Source: Cellulomonas xylanilytica
GTDB lineage: Bacteria > Actinomycetota > Actinomycetes > Actinomycetales > Cellulomonadaceae
NCBI RefSeq assembly: GCF_007989805.1
Contig: NZ_BJUB01000004.1
Location: forward strand, 186,001-250,000
Direction: 5' to 3'
DNA length: 64,000 nt
Shown one piece after another: positions 18,741-27,246 of the stretch (position 1 is its first letter; each line of letters begins with the position of its first letter). A program made the translations under genes and the position numbers. The notes under the pieces are model-generated. The model was not told where the DNA came from and ran no database searches. It worked only from the letters and a program-made list of their open reading frames with translations.

Positions 18741-19140
18741 CCGTCACCACCCTCGACGAGCCCCGGACGCGACAAGAATTCCATGTAAAGTTCCGGTAAA
18801 TTTGCCCTGGGCAATTGGGACATTCTTGGACGAGACAGCAACAATGCCGGTGACCGCTGTCACACTTGGACGAGCGTCCGTCTGATTCCTCCGTTACCGC
18901 CTGGTACGTTCTCTTCTACCGAGCGAGCCCGGGGCCTCCTGACGAGGTCGGCCTGCGGCATCCGCTCCATGCGCCTCCTGGGGAGGTGCAGTCGCCACGT
19001 CACCCACCTGCCTCCGGGCACGCGTGTGACATCCGACGCGAGGAAAGCGCCTACCACCGCGCTCACCTTGACGTTCTCGCTGGATCGCCACCGTCGCCGG
19101 CCAGTTGACAGATCCGTTGAGCCAGTAGCGGGGTGCCGCA
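18741..19140 (+). promoter_or_regulatory. Long regulatory leader of the exopolysaccharide operon
   Basis: This 400-bp noncoding stretch is locally AT-richer at 18771-18850. It holds a -10-like TAAATT (18797-18802), an abutting palindrome TTGCCC-T-GGGCAA (18802-18814), and two copies of CTTGGACGAG (18825-18834 and 18865-18874) whose starts are exactly 40 bp apart. The palindrome would sit at the transcription start. The start codon at 19141 is therefore preceded by a leader of up to about 330 nucleotides. No known riboswitch was recognised. Confidence 0.5.
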
Positions 19141-20655
19141 ATGTTCGTCTTTGTTCTTCAGCTCCGGCAAATGTTCGAGGGCCAGTCCGAGTTCTACCTG
19201 TTCGCATTCTTCTCCATCATCATCTGGGCGTTGTGGCTGCTCAAGGTGCTGTTGTCACGGCGCTACAAGCCCTACACCGGCGAATACCACGGCACCACCA
19301 GCGTGGTTATTCCGGTCGTCGACGAGCCGCTCGACCTCTTCCGCGACGTGCTGACGCGGATCGTCGACCAGCGCCCCGACGAGGTCATCGTCGTCATCAA
19401 CGGCGCGGTCAACCCGGCCCTGCAGGCGGTCAGCGAGGAGTTCGCTCCCCTGGTCCGCTGGGTGCACACCCCCGTCCCCGGCAAGCGCAACGCCGTGAAG
19501 ATCGGGACCGAGCTGTCGCGCGGCGAGATCACCGTCCTCGTCGACTCCGACACCGTCTGGACCGACGGCACGCTGCCCGAGCTGGTCAAGCCGTTCGCCG
19601 ACGCGTCGGTGGGCGGGGTCACCACCCGGCAGCGCATCCTCGAGCCCGAGCGGTCCTGGATCACCCGCTGGGCCGACTGGCTGGAGAACACCCGGGCGCT
19701 CTACTCGATGCCCGCGCAGTCCGCGCTCGGCCAGGTGGGCTGCCTGCCCGGCCGCACCATCGCGTTCCGCCGGCACATCCTGGTCCAGGTCATGGACGAC
19801 TTCATGCACCAGAAGTTCCTGGGCGTCTTCCTCGAGGTCTCCGACGACCGCACGCTGACCAACCTCACGCTCAAGGCCGGCTACCGGTCGGTCTACCAGT
19901 ACACGAGCCTCGTCTACACGGACGCCCCGCTGCAGGTGAAGAAGCTGGCCAAGCAGCAGCTCCGCTGGGCCCGCGGCAGCCAGTACAACACCCTGCGGAT
20001 GCTTCCCTGGATGGTCGGGCACGCCCCCGTCCTGGCGATCTTCTTCGTCGCCGACATCGTCCTGCCGTTCCTGCTGTTCGGGACGATCGCGGGCTGGATC
20101 TACCGGGCCGTGTCCGGGACCGGGGTGAACCTCTACCAGGCCATCCTGGAGACCTACACGGGCCTGAGCGGCTGGGTGTGGGTCGTCGCCACGATGATCG
20201 TGTCGTCCGTCCTGTCGATGGCCATCCGGCAGATCCGGCACCTGCACGAGAAGCCGTCGGACTTCCTGCGGCTACCGATCTTCATCGTCGTCTCGACGCT
20301 CTTCCTCATGCCGATCCGGCTGCTCGGGTTCCTGCGCATGGCGCACGCGAGCGGCTGGGGCACCCGCGCCGGGGCCTACTCGGGAGGCTCCGACGACCTG
20401 ATCGCGGAGCTCGAGAACGCCCCGACCGGACCGGCCGACGTCGTCGACCGCGCGCCCGCCGGAGTCGTGCCCACCCAGCGCACGGCCCCCGACGGCACCC
20501 TGCTGACCGCGAGCCCGGCACCCGCGCGGACCCGCCGCGCCACGGCGCCGACCCCGGCGGCCCCCGCCCGGCGCCGCCGCCTGAACCCCCTGGCTGCGAT
20601 CCCCTACGGCATCGCGCTGGTCATCTTCGCCCTGGAGGCCCTCGTCTATGTCTGA
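19141..20655 (+). CDS. Processive family 2 glycosyltransferase (polysaccharide synthase)
   Basis: The product has 504 residues. One N-terminal membrane helix (FYLFAFFSIIIWALWLLKVLL) is followed by a GT-A domain with the DSD metal motif (D135, D137), a D,D pair in the acceptor region (VSDDRTLTNLTL) and Q272-x-x-R275-W276, the signature of processive synthases such as hyaluronan and cellulose synthases. At least three more helices follow, then a Pro/Ala/Arg-rich linker and a final helix. It should polymerise and export a beta-linked glycan through the membrane. The next gene overlaps by 8 bp, and UDP-glucose dehydrogenase in the same operon suggests a UDP-glucuronate-containing polymer. Confidence 0.87.
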   Translation: MFVFVLQLRQMFEGQSEFYLFAFFSIIIWALWLLKVLLSRRYKPYTGEYHGTTSVVIPVVDEPLDLFRDVLTRIVDQRPDEVIVVINGAVNPALQAVSEEFAPLVRWVHTPVPGKRNAVKIGTELSRGEITVLVDSDTVWTDGTLPELVKPFADASVGGVTTRQRILEPERSWITRWADWLENTRALYSMPAQSALGQVGCLPGRTIAFRRHILVQVMDDFMHQKFLGVFLEVSDDRTLTNLTLKAGYRSVYQYTSLVYTDAPLQVKKLAKQQLRWARGSQYNTLRMLPWMVGHAPVLAIFFVADIVLPFLLFGTIAGWIYRAVSGTGVNLYQAILETYTGLSGWVWVVATMIVSSVLSMAIRQIRHLHEKPSDFLRLPIFIVVSTLFLMPIRLLGFLRMAHASGWGTRAGAYSGGSDDLIAELENAPTGPADVVDRAPAGVVPTQRTAPDGTLLTASPAPARTRRATAPTPAAPARRRRLNPLAAIPYGIALVIFALEALVYV

Positions 20656-22213
20656 GCACCTGACCGAGAACACGTCGCACTGGTGGATCCGCGCCATCCG
20701 TCCCTCGCCGCGCAAGCGGCTCGCCGCCGCCGGGGTGGCCATCGCGCTGGTCGCGGTCACCGCGGGCGTCTGGCTGTCCCCGTCCGTGGCCGTCACCGAG
20801 TCGTCGAGCGTCAGCCCCGCCGAGCTCCGGCTGGCTGCCGAGAACGAGAAGCTCCGCAACTCCCTCGAGGCACGTGAGGACGAGGTCGACTCCCTCGAGC
20901 GCTCGCAGGCCAAGGCTGCGGCCGAGCGCAAGGCCGCCGCCGAGAACGGCAAGGCCAAGGCTGCCGCCGAGCAGGAGGCGGCCGCGGCGCAGGGCGCCCA
21001 GAAGGCGGAGGAGGAACGCGCCGAGGCCGCGGCGCGCACGCAGGCCAAGGTGGCCGCCGAGAAGGCCGCCGCGGCCGCTCGCGGCAAGGCGGAGTCCGCC
21101 GCCACCCGCGCCGAGCAGGCCGAGGCAGACGCCGCCCGCGCGCGCGCCAGTGCGGCGGCGGCCGCTGCCGCCGGCTCCGAGCCCTCAGCGCCGGCGCCGG
21201 CCGTGAAGCCGTGGGCACCGACCCTCGCCAGCCTGCGCAACCCCCAGGCGCGCCTGCTCGGGCTGTACACGCCGCAGGCTCCGTTCAGCTGGGCGGAGAC
21301 CGACGCGGTCACCGCCCGTCTCGGGCAGCAGCCCACCGTCACGGGCTACTTCCAGGGCTGGGACGGCGCGTTCCGGCCCGACGCGGTGACGCGGTCCTGG
21401 GAGAAGGGCACCCTGCCCCTGCTGACGTGGGAGTCGCGCCCCATGCTTGCCGCCAACGACCAGGCGCAGGACCCCGACTACTCGCTGCCCCGGATCATCG
21501 ACGGCGCCTTCGACGAGTACCTGCACCAGTACGCGCGGGACGTGGCAGCGCTGGGCCTGCCGATGGCCATCCGGCTGAACCATGAGATGAACGGCAGCTG
21601 GTACCCGTGGGCCGAGAAGAACCTCAAGGGCGAGTCGAACAACGGCAACCGCCCCGGGGACTACGCGGCCTCGTGGCGCCACGTGCACGACATCTTCGAG
21701 GCCGAGGGGGCCAACCAGTACGTGCTGTGGGTCTGGTCGCCGAACATCGTCAACACGATGCCCGGCTGGCAGCAGGACGGTGCGTACCTGGCCAGCCTCT
21801 ACCCCGGTGACGAGTACGTCGACTGGGTCGGACTGTCCGGGTACTTCCGGCCGCCGTACCGCGCCGACCAGACGCCGACGTTCGACTACACGTTCGGCCG
21901 GTCGCTCGCCCAGCTGCGGGCCCTCACGGGCAAGCCGATCTACCTCGCCGAGATCGGGGCGTCGGAGACGGGCAACAACAAGCCCGCCTGGGTCACCGAC
22001 CTGTTCGACGCCCTGGCCCGGCCGGAGAACGCGGACATCCGCGGCATCGCCTGGTTCAACCACGCGGTCACCACCATCAGCGGTGGCCAGCGCGTCACCA
22101 ACGACTGGCGCATCGAGTCCCGCGAGGACTCGCTCCAGGCCTTCGTGGACGGCCTCCACGACCCGGCCGCCGGCTTCACCACCTCGATCACCACCATCTC
22201 GCAGGAGTCCTGA
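20648..22213 (+). CDS. Membrane-anchored glycoside hydrolase family 26-like protein with coiled-coil stalk
   Basis: The product has 521 residues. A cytoplasmic tail and one membrane segment (LAAAGVAIALVAVTAGVWL, about 23-41) are followed by an Ala/Glu/Lys/Arg-rich stretch (about 58-180) predicted to form a long coiled coil. The GH26 domain then spans about 195-515. Its acid/base is E313 in RLNHEMNGSWYPW and its nucleophile is E435 in IYLAEIGASE. GH26 includes beta-mannanases and related beta-1,3/1,4 glucan-active enzymes. It overlaps the synthase gene by 8 bp and its stop overlaps the dehydrogenase ATG, so it probably trims or releases the polymer made by the operon rather than degrading plant mannan. 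That role is inferred. Confidence 0.85.
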   Translation: MSEHLTENTSHWWIRAIRPSPRKRLAAAGVAIALVAVTAGVWLSPSVAVTESSSVSPAELRLAAENEKLRNSLEAREDEVDSLERSQAKAAAERKAAAENGKAKAAAEQEAAAAQGAQKAEEERAEAAARTQAKVAAEKAAAAARGKAESAATRAEQAEADAARARASAAAAAAAGSEPSAPAPAVKPWAPTLASLRNPQARLLGLYTPQAPFSWAETDAVTARLGQQPTVTGYFQGWDGAFRPDAVTRSWEKGTLPLLTWESRPMLAANDQAQDPDYSLPRIIDGAFDEYLHQYARDVAALGLPMAIRLNHEMNGSWYPWAEKNLKGESNNGNRPGDYAASWRHVHDIFEAEGANQYVLWVWSPNIVNTMPGWQQDGAYLASLYPGDEYVDWVGLSGYFRPPYRADQTPTFDYTFGRSLAQLRALTGKPIYLAEIGASETGNNKPAWVTDLFDALARPENADIRGIAWFNHAVTTISGGQRVTNDWRIESREDSLQAFVDGLHDPAAGFTTSITTISQES

Positions 22214-23601
22214 TGACCGACCGGAAGAACGACCTGACCGACCTGTTCCCCCGCGCGACGTTCGACCCCGACGGTCCGGCACCCCGGATCGCCGTGCTCG
22301 GCACCGGCTACCTGGGCGCGACCCACGCCGTGGCCATGGCCCAGCTGGGCATGGAGGTCGTGGGGGTCGACACCGACCCGCACAAGGTCGAGATGCTGAC
22401 CGCCGGCAAGGTGCCGTTCTACGAGCCCGGCCTGCCCGAGTTGCTCACCGAACAGCTGGCCACCGGCCGCCTGCGGTTCACCACCGACGTCGCCGAGGCG
22501 GTCGGCTGGGCCGACGTGCACTTCGTGTGCGTCGGCACCCCGCAGTCGAAGACGAGCCACGCCGCCGACCTGCGCTTCGTCGAGGCGGCGACCGAGTCCA
22601 TCGCCCGGAACCTCACGCACGACGCGCTCATCGTCGGCAAGTCCACGGTGCCCGTCGGGACGGGTGCGCGGCTCCGCGAGCTCGTCGCGGCGACGGCGCC
22701 GGCCGGGGTCCGGGCCGAGCTCGTCTGGAACCCCGAGTTCCTGCGCGAGGGCAAGGCCGTGCAGGACACCCTGCACCCCGACCGCATCGTCCTGGGCGGC
22801 ACGACGGCCGACTCCGAGGCGCTCCTGCGCCGCGTCTACGCGGGGCCGATCGCCGAGGGCAGCCCGGTCGTGGTCTGCGACCTGCCGACCGCGGAGCTGG
22901 TCAAGGTCAGCGCGAACGCGTTCCTGGCCACCAAGATCTCGTTCATCAACGCGATCTCCGGGGTCTGCGAGGCCGCGGGCGCGGACGTCACCGTGCTGGC
23001 CGACGCGCTGGGCCACGACGTGCGGATCGGTCGGCAGTTCCTCGACGCCGGGCTGGGCTTCGGTGGCGGGTGCCTGCCGAAGGACATCCGCGCCCTCATG
23101 CACCGGTCCAACGAGCTCGGCGCGTACCCGGCGTCGGCGCTGCTCCAGCAGGTCGACGAGATCAACATGGGCCAGCGCTCGCGGGTGATCGACCTCGCGC
23201 TCGAGGCCTGCGGCGGGTCGGTCCTGAACCGCCGCGTCGGCGTCCTGGGTGCCGCGTTCAAGCCGCACACCGACGACGTGCGGGACTCCCCGGCGCTGAA
23301 CGTGGCGGCCGCCCTGCACCTGCGCGGCGCGCAGGTCACGGTCTACGACCCGCAGGCCGGCGACACCGCTCGGTCCAGCTTCCCGACGCTCGGCTACGCG
23401 ACGAGCGTCGACGAGGCGGTCGAGGGTGCCGACGTGGTGCTGGTCCTGACCGAGTGGGACGAGTTCGTGGACGCCGAGCCGGCCCGGCTCGCGCAGCTGA
23501 CCCAGCAGCCCAGCCTGATCGACGCCCGCGGCAAGCTCGACGCGGCGCGGTGGCGGGAGGCGGGCTGGACGTTCCGCGGGCTGGGGCGCGCAGCCGCCTG
23601 A
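22213..23601 (+). CDS. ugd: UDP-glucose 6-dehydrogenase
   Basis: The product has 462 residues. The N-terminal NAD-binding motif is AVLGTGYLGATHAVAMA, the central domain has GKSTVPVGTG and WNPEFLREG, the catalytic C287 lies in GFGGGCLPKD, and the C-terminal UDP-binding domain has GAAFKPHTDDVRDSPAL. It oxidises UDP-glucose twice to UDP-glucuronate using NAD. Start and upstream stop share one base (TGATG), giving tight coupling with the GH26 gene. Tandem hairpins follow. It provides the likely sugar donor for the synthase two genes upstream. Confidence 0.95.
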   Translation: MTDRKNDLTDLFPRATFDPDGPAPRIAVLGTGYLGATHAVAMAQLGMEVVGVDTDPHKVEMLTAGKVPFYEPGLPELLTEQLATGRLRFTTDVAEAVGWADVHFVCVGTPQSKTSHAADLRFVEAATESIARNLTHDALIVGKSTVPVGTGARLRELVAATAPAGVRAELVWNPEFLREGKAVQDTLHPDRIVLGGTTADSEALLRRVYAGPIAEGSPVVVCDLPTAELVKVSANAFLATKISFINAISGVCEAAGADVTVLADALGHDVRIGRQFLDAGLGFGGGCLPKDIRALMHRSNELGAYPASALLQQVDEINMGQRSRVIDLALEACGGSVLNRRVGVLGAAFKPHTDDVRDSPALNVAAALHLRGAQVTVYDPQAGDTARSSFPTLGYATSVDEAVEGADVVLVLTEWDEFVDAEPARLAQLTQQPSLIDARGKLDAARWREAGWTFRGLGRAAA

Positions 23602-23604
23602 GAG

Positions 23605-23665
23605 CTCAGGCGCACCCCGCCTGAGTGCTCCTGGACGGCCCCGACGCACTCGCGTCGGGGCCGTC
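23605..23665 (+). terminator. Tandem hairpin terminators after the exopolysaccharide operon
   Basis: The first hairpin has an 8-bp stem CTCAGGCG/CGCCTGAG with a 5-base loop (23605-23625). The second has a 14-bp stem starting GACGGCCCCGACGC with a 4-base loop (23634-23665), followed by TTCGCG. Both are perfect stems. The first begins only four bases after the stop codon. Confidence 0.88.
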
Positions 23666-23721
23666 TTCGCGTCGCCGCCCGTCCGGCATTCAAGAAAGTC
23701 GACTAAACCCTCTGGTCAAGT

Positions 23722-23741
23722 CGGGATTGTTGTTATACCCG
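23722..23741 (+). promoter_or_regulatory. Sulfur-unit upstream element, copy 1
   Basis: The imperfect inverted repeat CGGGATT-N6-ATACCCG overlaps a -10-like TATACC (23734-23739). It resembles elements at 47014-47039 and 42055-42080 that precede the other two sulfur units. Just upstream, at 23702-23721, ACTAAACC-N4-GGTCAAGT forms a second imperfect inverted repeat (6 of 8 pairs). The flavin-reductase pair starts 63 bp downstream. The 5' leader also has an AACCCGC/GCGGGTT hairpin. Confidence 0.45.
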
Positions 23742-23803
23742 GTGCATCGAACCCGCGCGGACCGTGCGGCGGGTTCACGAGAGCCGAGATCGAGGACCCC
23801 GCC

Positions 23804-24373
23804 ATGAGCCATCAGACGTCGTCGCAGCACCCCGGAGCGCGAGTGGTGGTGCTGTCCGGCAACCCACGAACCTCGTCGCGTACCACGACCGCCGCGGTGC
23901 ACGTCGCGCAGGAGACTGCGCGGCGCCTCGGTGCGGAGCAGCCCGTCCAGACCGTCGAGCTCGCCCGGTTCGCCGCCGAGATCCTCGCCGAGGCGCACCC
24001 GACCGCCGACGCCGCGCTGGGCACGGTCGCCCGCGCCACGGTGCTCGTCGTCGCGACCCCCGTCTACAAGGCCTCCTACACGGGGCTGCTCAAGGCGTTC
24101 CTCGACCTGTACGGCCCCGGCGGGCTCAGCGGGGTGGTCGCGGTCCCTCTCGTCGTCTCGGGCAACCCGGCCCACGCGCTCGTCGGCGAGGTGCACCTGC
24201 GCCCGCTGCTCGTCGAGCTCGGCGCCGTCGTGCCCACGCCGTCGCTGACCCTCGTCGAGTCCCAGCTCACCGACCTCGAGCCGGTGGTCGAGCGCTGGTG
24301 GACCGACGGCGGCCCCGCGCTCACGGCACAGGTCGCCGCCGGCCGCGCCGAGCTCGTGGAGGTCCTCGCATGA
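23804..24373 (+). CDS. NADPH-dependent FMN reductase (SsuE/MsuE-like)
   Basis: The product has 189 residues with a flavodoxin-like fold. The phosphate-binding loop is LSGNPRTSSRT, the second flavin-contact region is TPVYKASYTGLLKAFLDLYG, and the C-terminal part closes the family domain. It reduces free FMN, which two-component monooxygenases such as SsuD use to cleave C-S bonds. GAGGACC precedes ATG 23804. Its stop overlaps the next start (ATGA). The five luciferase-like monooxygenases on the opposite strand just downstream are the probable clients. Which one it serves is not evident. Confidence 0.85.
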   Translation: MSHQTSSQHPGARVVVLSGNPRTSSRTTTAAVHVAQETARRLGAEQPVQTVELARFAAEILAEAHPTADAALGTVARATVLVVATPVYKASYTGLLKAFLDLYGPGGLSGVVAVPLVVSGNPAHALVGEVHLRPLLVELGAVVPTPSLTLVESQLTDLEPVVERWWTDGGPALTAQVAAGRAELVEVLA

Positions 24374-24912
24374 CCGCCGAGACGTTGCACGCCCTGGACC
24401 GCCTGCTCCGGGACCAGGACGAGCCGCAGCTCTCGCCGCAGCAGTACAAGGAGGTGTTCCGCCAGCACCCCGCGGGCGTCGCGGTCATCGCGCTGCGCGA
24501 CGGCGAGCGCCGGGTCGGGTTCACCGCGACGTCGGTCATCTCCGTGTCCGCCGCCCCTCCGCTGCTCGCGTTCTCGCTGGCGTCGACGTCGTCCTCGTGG
24601 GACGCCCTGTCCCGCGCACGCACCCTGACGGTCAGTTTCCTGTCCTCCGACCAGGACGACGTGTCGGCGCGGTTCGCGACGAGCGGCATCGACCGGTTCG
24701 CCGCCGGCGGCTGGTCCGACCTGGACACCGGCGAGCCCGTCATCGACCGCGCGGTGTCCTGGGTCCGCGGGCGCGTGCTGCAGCGGACGCCTGTCGGCGA
24801 CAGCTATCTCGTCTCGCTGCGTGCCCTCGAGCACGGCACGTCGCAGGACACGACGCCGCTGGTCTACCACGACCGCAGCTACCACCGGATCGGCACGCAC
24901 ACGGCGATCTGA
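24370..24912 (+). CDS. Flavin reductase domain protein (FMN-binding split barrel)
   Basis: The product has 180 residues. The family motifs YKEVFRQHPAGVAVIAL, VGFTATSVISVSAAPPLLAFSL and PLVYHDRSYHRI identify the flavin reductase-like split barrel used by two-component monooxygenases. It is the second reductase in a two-gene unit (4-bp ATGA overlap with the first), so reduced FMN or FAD could be delivered by two structurally unrelated enzymes. A bidirectional terminator separates it from the convergent monooxygenase gene at 25002. Confidence 0.88.
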   Translation: MTAETLHALDRLLRDQDEPQLSPQQYKEVFRQHPAGVAVIALRDGERRVGFTATSVISVSAAPPLLAFSLASTSSSWDALSRARTLTVSFLSSDQDDVSARFATSGIDRFAAGGWSDLDTGEPVIDRAVSWVRGRVLQRTPVGDSYLVSLRALEHGTSQDTTPLVYHDRSYHRIGTHTAI

Positions 24913-24966
24913 GGCTCCTGGCCCGGCCGTCGCGTGCGGGGCCGGGGTCCGGGAGCGCCCACGCAG

Positions 24967-24992
24967 AAGCCCCCCGCCGCAGCGGGGGGCTT
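24967..24992. terminator. Bidirectional terminator between sulfur units 1 and 2
   Basis: The perfect 11-bp stem AAGCCCCCCGC/GCGGGGGGCTT with a CGCA loop sits between convergent genes ending at 24912 and 25002. It can stop transcription from both sides. Confidence 0.88.
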
Positions 24993-25001
24993 GTGCGTGT
25001 C

Positions 25002-26102
25002 TCAGTCGGCCGCGGTGAACCCGGCCGGGCGCCGGGCGTCGGCCGGCCCCCACAGGTCGGTCTTCACCTCGGCCTTCACCAGCGGGACGACCTCCTCCGC
25101 GAAGCGCCGCAGCACGTCGTCCTGGTGGGCCGGCTCCAGGACGTGGTTGATCGAGACCGACTGCAGGTCGTGGCCGTAGCTGGCGTGGTAGTCGAGGATC
25201 TTCTCCGCGACGCGCTCGGGCGATCCCACGAGCGCCGGGCCCCGCTCGACGGCCTCCTCGATCGTCCGGAAGCTGGTCACCTTGCCCACGGCCGCGGGGT
25301 CGTGCCTGCGCAGGTCCTGGCGCGCGACGGCGCCCTCGTAGAACGGGCGGTACTGCGCGATGGCCTGCTCGGTGGTGTCCGCGAGGAACAGCCCGCCGGA
25401 GCCGGACCCGACGAACGCGTACGCCGGGTCGTGCCCGTGCGCCGCGTACTGCTCCCGGTACCGGTCGATGAGCACCTGGTAGTTCTCCCGCGGCTGCAGG
25501 GCGTTGGCGCTGACGACGGGGTCCCCGTGCCTCGCCGCCAGGTCGACGGCGAACTGCGAGGTCGCGGACCCGTGCCAGATCCGGAACGGTCCGGCGAACG
25601 GCCGCGGCAGCGTCGTCGCACCGTGCAGGTCCGGCCGGTGCCGGCCCACCCACTCCACCTGCTCCCGGCTGAGCAGCAGGCTCAGCAGCTCGTAGTTCTC
25701 CTCGAGGTACTCGTACTGCTTCTCGAGGTCGAGGCCGAGCAGCGGGTATTGCAGCGCCTCGTTGCCCTTGCCGATGACGATCTCGAGCCGCCCGCGGCTG
25801 AGCTGGTCGATCGTGGCGTAGTCCTCGGCCACCCGGATCGGGTCGAGCAGAGACAGCACGGTCACGCCGGTGCTGAGCAGGATGCGGGAGGTGCTCGCGG
25901 CGAGCGCGCCGAGCAGCACGGTCGGCGACGACGAGAGGACTTCGCCGGCGTGCCGCTCCCCCACCGCGAACGCGTCGATGCCGAGCTGCTCGGCGAGCAC
26001 GGCCGTCTCGACCACGCGGGCCAGCCGGTCGGCCGGGGGGACCGCCTCGCCCGTGACGGGGTGCGGCGGGTTGAAGACGATGTCGAGGAGCTGGAAGCGC
26101 AC
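25002..26102 (-). CDS. LLM-class flavin-dependent monooxygenase
   Basis: The product has 366 residues with a bacterial-luciferase-like TIM barrel. Diagnostic segments are GIDAFAVGERH, TVLSLLDPIRVAEDYATIDQLSRGRLEIVIGKGNE and FRIWHGSATS, with a C-terminal PALVGSPERVAEKI. It uses reduced flavin and oxygen on an unidentified substrate. GTG 26102 follows the upstream stop by 11 bases with GAGGG in between, and is the last gene of the minus-strand sulfur unit. The group and its location indicate organosulfur oxidation by context only. Confidence 0.84.
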   Translation of the reverse strand: MRFQLLDIVFNPPHPVTGEAVPPADRLARVVETAVLAEQLGIDAFAVGERHAGEVLSSSPTVLLGALAASTSRILLSTGVTVLSLLDPIRVAEDYATIDQLSRGRLEIVIGKGNEALQYPLLGLDLEKQYEYLEENYELLSLLLSREQVEWVGRHRPDLHGATTLPRPFAGPFRIWHGSATSQFAVDLAARHGDPVVSANALQPRENYQVLIDRYREQYAAHGHDPAYAFVGSGSGGLFLADTTEQAIAQYRPFYEGAVARQDLRRHDPAAVGKVTSFRTIEEAVERGPALVGSPERVAEKILDYHASYGHDLQSVSINHVLEPAHQDDVLRRFAEEVVPLVKAEVKTDLWGPADARRPAGFTAAD

Positions 26103-26113
26103 GTCGTCCGCCC

Positions 26114-27220
26114 TCAGGCCGCAGCGCGGGCGGCGTCGCGGGCGGCGACCTCGTCGCGGACCAGCGGGATGACGTAGCGGCCGAAGTCGATCGCGTCGTC
26201 GAGCAGGTCGTAGCCGCGCGCCGAGATCACGCTCACGCCGAGGTCGTAGTACGCGAGCAGCGCCTCCGCGACCTGGTCGGGCGTGCCGACGAGCGCGTTC
26301 GAGTTGCCGGCGCCGCCGGTGGCCTTCGCGGTCGCCGTCCAGAGCACGGAGTCGAAGCGGTCGCCCTGGGCCGCGATCTCGAGCAGCCGCTGCGAGCCGG
26401 CGTTCTCGGGCTTGTCGATCGGGTGACGGCGGCTCAGCACGCCGCCGGCAGCCGCCTTGCGGGCCTCGATCGCGCCCAGGACCCGATGCGCCTTCTCCCA
26501 GGCCAGCTCCTGGGTCGGGGCGATGATCGGGCGGAACGCCGCGTGGATGCGCGGCGGCGTGCCCCGACCGGCGGCAGCCGCCTCCCGCCGGATCCGCGCG
26601 ATCTGCTCGGCCGTGCGGTCCAGCGGCTCGCCCCACACGGCGTAGATGTCCGCCTCCGCGGCACCCACCCGGAACGCCGCGTCCGACGACCCGCCGAACG
26701 AGATGGTGGGAGAGCGGCCGTCGACGGCCTTGGCGTCGAGCACGAAGTCCCGGAACTGGTAGAACTCGCCGTCGTGGTCGAAGGGCTCCGCGCTGGTCCA
26801 CGCACGCTTGACGATCTGGATGTACTCCTGGGTGCGCGCGTACCGCTGGTCCTTGGTGAGCGTGTCACCCTCGCGCTGCTGCTCGTGGTCGTTGCCGCCG
26901 GTGATGAAGTGCACCGACAGGCGCCCGCCCGAGAGCTGGTCGAGCGTCGCGAACGACTTGGCGGCGAACGTCGGGTAGGAGACGTTCGGGCGGTGCGCGA
27001 GCAGCAGCTCGATCGAGTCGAGGCGTGCGGCCGCGTGCGCGGCGAGCACCGACGGCTCCGGGCCGCTGGAGCCGTACGCGAACAGCACGCGGGTCCAGCC
27101 GTTGTCCTCGTGGGCGCGGACGATCCGCTCCAGGTAGCGCAGGTCGAACGGCGCCGTGGTGGCGGCCTGCGTCTCGGAGGCGTTGCTGGTGGTGGCGATG
27201 CCGAGGAAGTCGACGGGCAC
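26114..27220 (-). CDS. ssuD: Alkanesulfonate monooxygenase-like LLM enzyme (SsuD-type)
   Basis: The product has 368 residues. It follows the SsuD pattern: LLLAHRPNVSYPTFAAKSFATLDQ, GRLSVHFITGGND, then PTISFGGSSDAA and ADIYAVWGEPLD. SsuD enzymes use FMNH2 and O2 to convert alkanesulfonates to aldehyde and sulfite. The GTG start at 27220 is preceded by AGAAGGAG. It sits 26 bp after an MsnO8-like gene and 11 bp before another LLM gene. A sulfonate importer lies about 20 kb away under similar leader control. Exact substrate preference is not readable from the sequence. Confidence 0.8.
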   Translation of the reverse strand: MPVDFLGIATTSNASETQAATTAPFDLRYLERIVRAHEDNGWTRVLFAYGSSGPEPSVLAAHAAARLDSIELLLAHRPNVSYPTFAAKSFATLDQLSGGRLSVHFITGGNDHEQQREGDTLTKDQRYARTQEYIQIVKRAWTSAEPFDHDGEFYQFRDFVLDAKAVDGRSPTISFGGSSDAAFRVGAAEADIYAVWGEPLDRTAEQIARIRREAAAAGRGTPPRIHAAFRPIIAPTQELAWEKAHRVLGAIEARKAAAGGVLSRRHPIDKPENAGSQRLLEIAAQGDRFDSVLWTATAKATGGAGNSNALVGTPDQVAEALLAYYDLGVSVISARGYDLLDDAIDFGRYVIPLVRDEVAARDAARAAA

Positions 27221-27246
27221 GGTGGGGCTCCTTCTCGTGGTGGGTG

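Noticed and set aside
18866..19108. An 80-residue plus-strand frame in the leader of the polysaccharide operon
   Set aside because: No ribosome-binding site, mixed third positions and Pro/His-rich sequence. It is more likely noncoding leader.
19105..19110. TTGACA that looks like a consensus -35 box
   Set aside because: No -10 hexamer lies 16-18 bases downstream, and transcription would begin at or after the start codon.
20874..21206. Alternative frames and possible low-complexity repeat inside the GH26 coiled coil
   Set aside because: The repeated GCCGCC/AAGGCC look is explained by the Ala/Glu/Lys coiled-coil codons. No exact tandem repeat unit was found.
23625..23807. A 60-residue frame across the terminator and promoter before the FMN reductase, checked as a third Cys leader
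   Set aside because: It contains no Cys, begins inside the terminator hairpin and has no translation signals, so unit 1 seems to lack a Cys leader.
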